Shown here one piece after another: positions 54,906 to 64,000 of a stretch of DNA of 64,000 nt. The stretch is from Lunularia cruciata. Taxonomy: Eukaryota; Streptophyta; Marchantiopsida; Lunulariales; Lunulariaceae. The notes beneath the pieces are model-generated. The model was not told the origin of the DNA. It searched no databases and worked only from the letters and a program-made list of their open reading frames with translations. The stretch covers positions 6,696,001 through 6,760,000 of the forward strand of contig OX419760.1 of NCBI GenBank assembly GCA_948567375.1. The letters run 5' to 3'. Numbering within the stretch: position 1 is the stretch's first letter; the number at the start of each line of letters is the position of its first letter. A program made the position numbers and the translations under genes.

Positions 54906-55249
54906 TATCCAAAAGTGTCAAGGTAATCAACTTTGAAGGCTCACCCTCACACTCATCTCCTGGTGGTACAAAGGCTCCACTCCAAGCCTATTGCACCAAC
55001 CAATCTACATGTTACCGCAATGCCTCCTCTAAACTCCACAAAGGAACATCCAAGGTGGATGAAACAATCCCACTTGTACTCCAAATCAGAGTGATCTCCT
55101 ATGGTACTAGAGTATCTTCTGCATGGGAGTTCCTCTCCAATAAATCACCAAGCCAAGTAATGGCACCATTGAAAGCTGAAACTAAAGTTGCCATGGTCCC
55201 GTACTATAGTGAGCCAAGACTGCCACTACTAAAGCGTACTAGTAGGTGA

Positions 55250-55940
55250 CATACTCGTCCCTCACAAGACTATCAACCTGGTCTATAGGAGGCTATCTCC
55301 TCCTAATAATCAATACTAAAATGCATGGGATACAACATTGCTCTCCCAACTAGCACATCATATGACTCAGCTATTGTTGCAATAGCTTGAGCTCTCACCA
55401 ATGAGCTATCAATAGGATGACCAAGTTGAACTTGGACAACAAGCTCACCACATGTGATGTATTGTGTCAAACCATCACCTAGAGATGTCTAGATCTGAAA
55501 TGGACACCTTTTCACATTGGTCTTCCGTAACTCCAGACCAACTATTGCAACCTTCTCCAACATACAAGGCTGCTCACCAGAGTCTAATAAGACTCTCTAT
55601 GGTGTATAGACCTTCCCTAAAGGTCCCACCAAGCGGAAAATCCCCCTTTGGTTATCCAATAGGACAAGACCAGGTGTGAATTGCACTCTCTCAAAGGCTG
55701 GTCTAGCTGGCAACTCCTCTTGTCTAGCCGTTGTTGCCTACCATAAACCACTGGATGCTGAACGGATCCCATGCTCGTCAACCAAGTTAGCTCCACTATC
55801 AACCACCTCTACTCTAGTAGTAGGAATTGCATCATCCCTACTCTCACAAAGCATGGTAGCCAACCGGAACACTAGGGCTGGGTCAACTCCCAATGTAAAC
55901 ATGTCACTGGCTGAAAACAAAGGGCACCGCATAATCAACT
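55250..55940 (-). pseudogene. Protease-like region of element M
   Basis: Between gag and the methyltransferase the minus strand reads VLLDSGEQPCML (about 55570-55605), the retropepsin D-S-G signature. It is followed by SYDVLVGRAMLYPM (about 55330-55370), the hydrophobic-glycine loop near the end of such proteases. An upstream stretch ends in RVEVVDSGANLVDEHG. This places the element among retrotransposons with a gag-protease block. Decayed. Confidence 0.7.
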
Positions 55941-56059
55941 AAGTTGCCCCAAACATCATGCTTGACTTAGTCTATGTAGTAGTAGGTGGTTGACTAGTAG
56001 GTAGTCCATCATGCACCCCATCACCACCTACCACACCTTCACTGGGACATCTAGGAGCC

Positions 56060-57290
56060 ATGGATGTTGTCTGCAATGCCTCATATAGCATGAAAGATTA
56101 AAGAAGTTTGACCTGCCTCCCAACCTCTCTTCTTTGTAGGTCCAACTCCACTAAAGCTCCTCTAGGCTCTAGAGCATGTACTGCACTCCTAGTCACAATT
56201 GTAGATGCATCCACCTGTGCTGCTCTGCACATGAAGTCCAAAGCATCTCTGTCACCAGCATATGAGGTGGAAGCCTCAAACACCCGAATCTGATTTCCTT
56301 TGAGCAATGGCCATACTAGCCAATCTCTGTTCCAACTGCTCAATCTGAGTAGCCATAGTTGTATCAAAAGTAAGGGTAGGTACTGCACTCCTACTAGGTG
56401 TAGATCCTTTATCACCACCTCTACTACCTTGTCCTCTATGAACTAGAGCTCCTCTACTACCTGCCATAACAACCCTACCACTCCTTAACTCCGGGTGTAG
56501 GTCAAAGTACTAATCACTAGTGTGACCAAATTTGTGGCAATGCTCACACTACCTCTATGCTAGCTGTGATGCACCAGAGGTATCAAGTCCATTGCCCAAA
56601 GTACACTCTCTCCTATGATGAGGTCTACCACAAGTCCAACAAGCAACACTACCACTCATTGGTGACTGTTGCTGACCTGAAAAGGAAGGTAAGGGTCTAA
56701 CTACAATAGGCCCTCCACTTGCTCCATAGGATATGGGCTATCTACCCTATCCTTGAAAACCAATTGGACGTGGTGCACTTTGCTGCACTCTAGAAGAAGT
56801 AACAATTGTGGATGAAGTCTCCCTACCAAATCTAGATGTCACCACCCTCTCCTCTACCATGTTGAGCTCAATACGCTCAGCCAAACCAAAGATCAATACC
56901 AAAGTAGGCAAAGTAGCATGTAACAACATAGCGTCACAAACTCTACGTTGTAACTCTTTGTCTAGTATCCCATACCAAAACTAGACTGCTTGGGCCTCAA
57001 TAACTCCTTGATTGAAACTGATCAGCCGCCTCATACGAGTGTATGCCTTGCATAAGCTCTCTCCAGCCTTCCATTGGAACTCATGTAAGCTCCTCAGCTT
57101 GTCAATCCGTACTCCTTGGTAGTTCTGCCTCAAACAATGAAAGAACTCCACCATGGGGTTAAACCCCGATACCACACCACCTCTTCCAATGGTACCTCCA
57201 CTTGTGGTAGCACTATCTCCAGCTAGTGCACCTCCACTAGCTCCACTAACACTACTTGAGCTAGAACTCATGGGTATAGCCGATCTACTC
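56060..57290 (-). pseudogene. Gag of element M with two zinc knuckles
   Basis: The region starts Ser/Gly-rich (SSSSSSVSGASGGALAGDSA). A capsid-like helical part follows with FNPMVEFFHCLRQNYQGVRI and WKAGESLCKAYTRMRRLISF (56981-57271), then LAERIELNMVEERVV. Two cysteine-histidine knuckles lie at about 56517-56650: CWTCGRPHHRREC and CEHCHKFGH. The C-terminal part is coiled-coil-like (TQIEQLEQRLASMAIAQ). Role: capsid assembly and RNA binding. Decayed. Confidence 0.78.
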
Positions 57291-58384
57291 CTGGCAACTG
57301 AGCATGAATTGATGATAGAGACATAGTTTGGAGACCAATACTATCTCCATAACTCAATCTCCTCCAAATGAGCTCTCTTGAACTCATGGTAGTCATCCAT
57401 TAGCAAAACCTCCAAGTGTTGAAACAACCCCTTTCATGCCATGAAAGGTGTAAACAAAGTTGGGTTCCACATCTACTGCAAATCACACCAACTATCAAAC
57501 TCTTGGATGAAGTCATCCAACTCAATGGTACCCACTATACCAGATTAATGCCTAGGGCCTTTGGAGGCCCCATAAATCTTGTCCATATCTCACAACAACA
57601 GTGCGGACATGCCAAGTGCACTCTCAGCTGAATCAACTCCTGTGTCAAACTCCAACTCAGAGTCAATCTCCTCCCTCATTGGGACTTGAGATACAAGCTG
57701 ATACCGAGTGCCACTTTGAGTAAACCCATTGCATACTATAGGGCTAACTCTTTTGGAATCCCCAAAGAACTCTATCGTGACAAAGTAACCACAAACCGGA
57801 ACCACCAACTACAACTGCAACCACAAGTACTCCACCAAGTGTCAACACTACCAAGTGCCAGCACTACCAAGTGCCAGCACCAACTAGGCACCACCAAGTG
57901 CCAATACCCATGGAACACCACCAGCTAATGTAACTCTAACTCAGATAACTACACTAGGAGAAAAGGTGACCTGTAACCTGCCATCACAACACACGCTCTC
58001 ATGGTCTGCAAGTCATCACTTTTTGCCTCACTGGAGAGAAACAAAGGTAGTCTGACTAGTCATCACTCTATCCTCACTACCAAGAGCACACCATAGCACC
58101 AATGCTCTAAATTCAGGGCACCTCACACAAACATGGTGCACAAACAAGAAGTAGAGAATGGAGGAGGTCCAATCACAAGAAATCTAAATGAAAACCCTCC
58201 ATCTCATAAAGCAACATGGGATTGACTCTGCATTGACCATTTGGCATTTGACATAAGAGAAGTTTGTATCTACGTCCTAAGCTACTAGGATCACCAAGAA
58301 TGAGATCAAACTACCTCTCCTAGCCAAAGCTACAAGTGTAGAGATAACAATGGCATAGTCACTAGGATAACAAGTGAGGGTGGA

Positions 58385-58440
58385 CCAGTTGGCTAGGGCA
58401 CTAGTCTAGGAACAAGAGATCTAGGAGTCAAACCCTATTA
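58385..58440 (+). repeat. tRNA-like sequence in the leader of element M
   Basis: CAGTTGGCTAGGGCAC resembles a tRNA D arm with A box, and GGAGTCAAACCC lies at B-box position about 40 bases further on. The equivalent stretch at 61434-61490 has a better B box (GGGTTCAAACC). A third copy lies on the minus strand at 33335-33388. It is antisense to element M. It may be a captured tRNA-derived (SINE-like) piece. Confidence 0.5.
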
Positions 58441-59494
58441 CGCACAATCTAGCAGGATGGGCAGATTTTGCCAAACAATGACCAAGATGTACTCTAAACT
58501 AGCTAGCCTCACACCAACAAGCTAGCTTGCTGGCCTTTTTGGCCCTTTTAGGCCTTTGTAGTCTCCCATAGCCCACAGCCTTATGCCTCAAAGTGTCAAC
58601 CAAATGAGGCCATTCTTCTTGACACTTCAAACCCTCTCCAAATCTGGCAAAACTCCTCCCAAATTTGCAAAACTCCTCCAAAATTACAAAATGCCTCTAG
58701 ATCTGGCCAACCAGCAAAACTCCTCCAAATCTGGCCAAAATCTGACATAAACTCCAGCAAAATCTTGACATAAACCCTAAAGTTGGCTAACTGCCAAAAC
58801 CTCTACTAACTGTTCACTCAAGCCAAATTGGAAAAAAATAGGTTTCTCTAAATCACAATTTCACGAGGGTAGGTTCCTAACTCCACCTTCAATTTCACTT
58901 TCTAAGCTCAACTCATAACAAATTGGTCCTATCTTCACCTCTTGAGCTCAAAATCACAACCATTGCTCAAAATTTACTTCTTCTTTGCTTGAAAATTAGC
59001 CAACGTTTCCGCACACCGTCTATCTCACTGCCAAATCTGGATCAATTGAACAAGCTTCTACACACTATGGAAAACCTGAGCTCCAATCAAGCTACCAACG
59101 ATCAGCAAGTCTTGGAGATACCACCAACACTTTCAATTCTTGCACCCAATTTCCCCATGACTTCACTTCTCTGATATAATCAGATTGTTTACAACACTTG
59201 AATCAACTCAACTCAGATCAGTACTTGATCTATCACTCTATAAATTGCCAAAAATTGAGCACTGATCATAGTCAAGTCACACCCACTCTAGCTAAGAGAA
59301 TCAAGGTGATGCTCACCGGCCTCTGTCCCCCATACCCAAGAAGTCGAAGGCTAAACATCAAAGAAGTGAGCTCTCTGGAGCTGCACTCTGAAAGTATACC
59401 CTTGGACTTGAATTAGATCTGGAACCCTAATGGTCCCCTTGATAGCACACTTGATGGTGCAAAATGATGGTGGGCCCTACCATGAAGTCAGTAC

Positions 59495-60184
59495 TATAAC
59501 ACCCATTTGTACATGTGTGTGGTATTGTGATATTTAGCTTGATATTACAAGTACTTGAGAGATATTATTTATATAGAGATAAAGGATGGTTCTACATTAG
59601 TTATGATTAGCTAAATTTAGTCATAGCTAAGATAGAGAGGACCTTACTTTAGAGGAAGTGGAAAAAATGAGCACCACTATTTTGGATTTTAGTGTGTTGA
59701 CTTGGTATTATTCTTAGGTGTTTGGCTTTGAGGAAAGAGTTGAGAACTCTTGGCCCGCAAGCCTTTTTGTTTTGGATTCTTCTATAGTCCAAGGATAGCC
59801 CATGTGAAGGAATCCTTGACTTAGTGGTTGGGTCAAGATAAAATCACATGCTAGTGGAATATGCCCAAGTGAATGGATATTCTTTTATACTTTTTGACTT
59901 TACTTGACTTTTAGTCTAGTAACTTGAGTTACTACAGTAATTAGTAACTTTGGTGCATAACTATTTCACAAGTATATAAGCAAAGGGTGAGGAGGTACTC
60001 ATCATCCTTTCATTTGCAATTATCTCTCTCTCTTTGAGTTCTCTAGTGAGCAATGTCTTGAGTCTTGGAGTGTTAGCCTTGGAGGAGTGTGATGGAGTTG
60101 GGGTTCCTTGCCTTCTTAGTCCATGGTGCGCTACCATAATAGCCATCAAAGGTTTATCTTGAATGAGAGACAGGCCGGCTCATA
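59495..60184 (+). repeat. Solo G-family LTR in the leader of element M
   Basis: This is a 690-bp LTR with sense strand plus (TATAACACCC...GGCTCATA). It is flanked by GTAC on both sides (59491-59494 and 60185-60188), a 4-bp target duplication. It is inserted at the same site and relative orientation as in the fragment at 31490-33392. Confidence 0.88.
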
Positions 60185-60311
60185 GTACCTTGAACATGAA
60201 ATCTGACCGTTGGAAAGTAATCTATGGGAAACTACTAAAATACCTTTAACTACTATCACTGCAACTCCAGTGTCCGAGCAATCTAGATGCAACACTACAA
60301 ATGGCATGACA

Positions 60312-61620
60312 TACCCCCATTGGTAGTAGCACCATCTCTCCAAGTAATGCACCTCCACTAGGTACACCAATGCTACTAGAGCTAGAACCTCATGGGTACT
60401 ACCGATGTACCCTTACCAATCAAGCTTGAAGTGATGAAGATTTAGTTTGAAGACCAATATTGTCTCCATAGCTTGATCTCTTCTGAGTAAACTCTCTTGA
60501 ACTCATGATAGTCATCCATTGATGTACCTTCTAATTGCTAAAAATCCCTTTCAGCCATGAAGGATGTGAACAAAGTTGGGCTTTGCATCTATTGCAAATC
60601 ACACCAACTATCAAACTCTTGGATGAAGTCATTTAACTCAATGGTACCCATTGTGCCAAAGTAGCACTTGGGGCTTTTGGAGATCCCATAAATCTCATCT
60701 AATCCCATAGCAATGATGCAAACACACCAAGTGCACTCTCAATTGAATTAGTTTATGTATCAAACTCCAAATCAAAGTCAATCTCCTCCCTCACTTAGAC
60801 CTGAGATAAAAGCTGAAACCAAGTGCAACTCCATGTTAACCCATTGTGCATTATAACAATACTTCTTCTAGAACTCCCAAAGAACTTCATCATGACAATG
60901 TAACTCAAACCGCAATTGTAACCCCCACAAGTACCCCATCAAAGATCATCACCAAGTGCTACCACCAATTGAACACCACTCACTGATGTAGCTCTAACTA
61001 TGACAACTACACTAGGGGAAAGAGAAACCTACAGCCTACCATCACAACAGGTACCCTCAAGGTCTGCAAGTCATCACTTCTTGCCTCATCAAAGAGAAAC
61101 ATAGGTAGTTTGAATGATCATCACCCTAGCCTCACTACCGTGAGTGCACCAAAGTACCAATGCTCTAAAGTTAGTGCACTACATACAAACATGGTGTACA
61201 AATAAGAAGAAGCAAATGGAGGAAGTCCAATCACAAGAATCTAAATGCAACCTCCATCTCATAAATCAACACTAGACTAACTCTACCACCATTTGGCATT
61301 TGATATAAGAGGATTTTTTACCTATTCCTAAGCTAAAAAGATCACCAAAGATAGGATCAAATTGCCTTTCTTAGCCAAAGTTACATGTGTATAAGTATCA
61401 ATCAACCAATCACTAAGACAAAAAGTGAAGATGGACTAATTGGCTAGGGCACCAATCTAAGAATAAGAGATCTGGGTTCAAACCTTATTGCATACAATCT
61501 AGAAGAAGAGTGGGTAGATATTGCCAAATAGTGACCAGAAACTATCAAAAACTCATCTCAACTAGCTAGCCTTATGTTCGCAAGTTGGCATGCTAGCCCT
61601 TCATCCAAGCAAACTAGCTT
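60312..61620 (-). pseudogene. Second fragment of an M-family element (leader to start of gag)
   Basis: Blocks such as GCACCTCCACTAG, CTCTCTTGAACTCATG, ACACCAACTATCAAACTCTTGG and TTGGCTAGGGCAC follow the same order as in 57190-58500. Similarity is moderate with many small gaps, so the copy is older than element M. It is cut at 60312 by M and ends at about 61620. No further domains remain. Confidence 0.72.
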
Positions 61621-61639
61621 TGGTGCTACAAATTTCATG

Positions 61640-61839
61640 ACATAGAAAACAAAATAATGATGTTCACTCTTTTCTCTTCCTTTAGAATAGGGTCATTTAA
61701 TCTTAGCTAGGACTAACTTTAGCTAATCATGACTAATATAGAAGCTAAGCTTAATTCCATATATGTAATATTCCTTTACTTCTTGGAATACCAAACTTAA
61801 TATCAATATAGACCATACATGCACCAATAGGTGTTATAG
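61640..61839 (-). repeat. Partial G-family LTR (5' portion)
   Basis: On the minus strand from 61839, TATAACACCTATTGGTGCATG follows the G-family LTR start and continues to about 61640 (AAAGGAAGAGAAAAG). AAGATGGGGAC, a plausible polypurine tract, lies immediately upstream, so this is the truncated 3' LTR of a minus-strand element to its right. Confidence 0.65.
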
Positions 61840-64000
61840 TCCCCATCTTGGGTTTCTTGAACATGGTCATGTGAATGATCCTTCTCAACTATTGTGAGCC
61901 ACTCTTGGAGTTGCATGAGCTCTTCCTGACTCAAACATTGTTCTTGATACTTGCATTTCTTTTGAGCTACAACAAGATGAGCCTCCAACCATGCAATACT
62001 ACCCTTCACTTGGCTCAAATCCTTCAACATTGGGCCCAACTTGAACGACCCACAACAACAAGGTTGGCTAAATTAAAACAGTTCATGTATGTTCCTCCAA
62101 ACTTTGTCTTGATTGAGTTTCCTCTCTTTGTGGGACTTGTGCTTCTTCCCTTCTAGGTGGGTGATCTCAAATTTTTGTTGGGACTTCTAGGATATTCTCC
62201 ATTGCTAGCATCACGCATGAGCTTGATGTTTCTTCTTTTCCTCCCTCTACTCATACTTTAGTTGCTACTTAAGTTTTGGTAACAACAACTAGTATTGCAA
62301 AAAAGCTGTCCAAATCCAAGGACACTCTCCTTCTTGTGTATTTACCTTTTTCTTCACTTAAGAATTGCCTCCTTTCAATCAATTCCCCTCCACCTGATTG
62401 AGATGATATTACTCAAGTCTCTTTGGTCACAGGTTCTTGGAGTGGAGTTGCAACCCTTTGTTATTCAAGTGGTGCAATAGAACTTACATTGTCTCCACTT
62501 CCAAATCTTGTATCAAAGGAGCGGTCTTTTGCAATTACAATATTAGGATGCCCTCCTCTTCATCCACTTGAATCCTTCTTTCTTTTGGAGTGCACTCATT
62601 TTTTTATTTCCGGCTCCACTATTGCTACAAGGGCAGATTGCACTTCCATGCCTAGCTCTGCATCACCTCCCTCTAAATTGGAAGACAATTCAATTTTCTC
62701 AAAAGAGGTCACCTACTTTGAGTGCAATTGTCCCATGGTTGGAGATGGTTATTTCTCCTTGTTGTCTAGTTTGGATGTCCAATTTAGAGTACACTCTGAA
62801 TCATAGTCATCTTTTTCTTGACTTCCCAATCCAAATTTTGACTCAAATTTTCATCCAAAGAATCCACAACCTAGGGATTAGGCTTATGTCTCTCCATAGT
62901 TTGAACAGGCACCATGTCTCTTGTTGGTACTCCCTCCAGCAATCCTGGTGATCTTAACTCATTTTTTCTATCAGGCTATATTTGATCAATGCCTCCTTGT
63001 ACTTCTTTGTTTCATTTGAGTACTTGGGTTGAGCTTGGTGATACCTTGATGGATAATAATGTGTTAGGAAGAGCTTCTTCTTTTCCTTCCATAGTAATTA
63101 CATCTTGATGTAAAAGTGCATGACAAACAAGGAGAGAAAAGTATTTCCACTAATCATTTGTAATTGCTCAATCAATTAGTGTGTTTGATAGTAAAACATA
63201 TGCACAATCCATGGGTTTCCCTTAATGTAATAGTTGGAAAAAGGTGGTCTGCCCAATATTGACATAAATAGTTTGTGTTGAATTTAAGATCTTCATGAGA
63301 AAAGTAACCATGGTGTATTTGATGGGATTTTTTTACCCATTCACCTTCCAACCATTCCTTGTCTTCTTCAATTTGAATGAGGCCTCAAACTTCTTTGCTA
63401 TTTCTTTTGTTGCTTGGGGCCACTCCTAGTTGAGGTACATAACTCTAAGCATCAGATTTGACCCAAGAACCTTCTACCAATGCTCTATAGTTTGTGCAAA
63501 CACATTGCCTTGCAAGTTAGTGAAATTTAGATTCTTGTTCTCCTTGATCTCCCAAATCATCAAGAGATAAGTGAAATCCCACATCCACAACTAGAACTAC
63601 AAATAACTTGAGTTGACATATTTGGCATAGCAGTAATGTGCACATTTCCCCACTCCTAGGGAGCATAAGGTGATTCCAATTGGCTTCATCTTTTGCAAAG
63701 ATATTGTGTTGCTCAACATTGCCAATGCAAATTTATGTCACCAATTTATGTTTATGCTCTTGATCCCAACACCTTCTCACACAATCTCTTGTGTTGAATT
63801 CAAAATGCTACTTCACTATTAGGCAAGTTTTTCTAATGCACTTCTATTGATATTGAATTCTTGGTAAGAGCACAATTACAATTTGATTGGAGGATGCCAA
63901 AGGTAGGGTTTGTGATTGGAGTGAAGTTTTAGGAGCATCTAAAAATGATCAGGTCAAAACATGGCCTTTTAACTTAGCTAAGAATTCATTGACACAACAA
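61840..64000 (-). pseudogene. Unassigned decayed retroelement interior
   Basis: Just upstream of the LTR at 61839 the minus strand encodes a coiled-coil-like C-terminus (WLEAHLVVAQKKCKYQEQ, then EELMQLQEWLTIVEKDHSHD). Further right, minus-strand pieces such as IQIEEDKEWLEGEWVKKSHQ occur in decayed frames. No polymerase, integrase or zinc-knuckle motif was found. Position next to a polypurine tract and LTR suggests the 3' interior of a G-like or accessory-protein-bearing element. The right end lies beyond the window. Confidence 0.4.

Larger units (their letters stand above)
53456..60311 (-). mobile_element. M: retroelement with gag, protease and a cytosine-5 DNA methyltransferase domain
   Basis: The element is read on the minus strand from 60311. 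A long leader or LTR region (60311 to about 57300) is followed by gag with two zinc knuckles (56060-57290), an aspartic protease (about 55250-55940) and a DNA methyltransferase domain (53925-54905). The sequence is cut at about 53456 before any reverse transcriptase. A G-family solo LTR sits in the leader at 59495-60184. The 5' end abuts another fragment of the same family at 60312. It is a fossil with roughly ten or more breaks. The gag and protease, and a second family copy at 60312-61620, argue that the methyltransferase belongs to the element and is not a host gene. Confidence 0.78.
57291..60311 (-). repeat. Leader and probable LTR of element M
   Basis: The minus strand starts TGTCATGCCATTTGTAGTG at 60311. 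The same start is found at 31490 on the plus strand. The sequence runs through about 2.3 kb (excluding the inserted G-family LTR) before gag. It contains repeats of the type GATTTGGAGGAGTTTTG (58630-58760) and a tRNA-like stretch on the opposite strand (58385-58440). I could not fix the LTR end or primer site. The stretch near 58090-58110 (ATTGGTGCTATGGTG on the minus strand) is a candidate. Confidence 0.55.

Noticed and set aside
53700-56300. Plus-strand open frames opposite the methyltransferase and protease of element M
   Set aside because: They are antisense shadows. The conserved motifs lie on the minus strand, and the plus-strand translations have no domain or composition signal.

Overview
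This window looks like nuclear DNA of a seed plant with a large, repeat-filled genome, most likely a gymnosperm. That placement is an inference from three things: gene density is very low, old LTR retrotransposons lie nested inside one another, and the one clear RNA gene is a plant-type initiator tRNA-Met. No bacterial, organellar or CRISPR-like structure was seen.

Layout. 1-7006: the end of an LTR, then a structurally complete chromovirus on the minus strand (CV1, 365-7001) with 5-bp target duplications. 7007-9690: AT-rich DNA with one reverse-transcriptase remnant. 9691-21298: a very old minus-strand Ty3/gypsy element (E) bounded by matching GATCT duplications. E holds a second chromovirus (CV2, 13902-17978), a solo LTR (18222-18977) and a fragment of another LTR. 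21299-24081: AT-rich DNA, the other side of E's target site. 24082-29338: a low-copy host-like island with an initiator tRNA-Met gene, a probable secreted cysteine-rich protein gene and a few possible exons. 29339-34084: spacer, then a knot of LTRs. 33393-40029: a minus-strand gypsy element (G) interrupted by a Tigger/pogo-type DNA transposon. 40030-53455: a plus-strand gypsy element (L) with a 4.7-kb LTR that carries a coiled-coil reading frame. 53456-60311: a minus-strand retroelement (M) with gag, protease and a cytosine-5 DNA methyltransferase domain. 60312-64000: further fragments of the M and G families and unresolved retroelement-like sequence.

How the parts relate. Only the tRNA gene and the 184-codon secreted protein look like working host genes. 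The other recognisable coding sequence is transposon-derived and decayed. Two elements stand out biologically: M, which joins a DNA methyltransferase to a retrotransposon, and CV2, whose two LTRs both keep canonical heat-shock elements upstream of a TATA box. The L family is unusual in placing a long charged coiled-coil reading frame inside the LTR. The initiator tRNA gene carries a base-pair swap in its T stem, and the primer-binding site of CV1 matches that variant.
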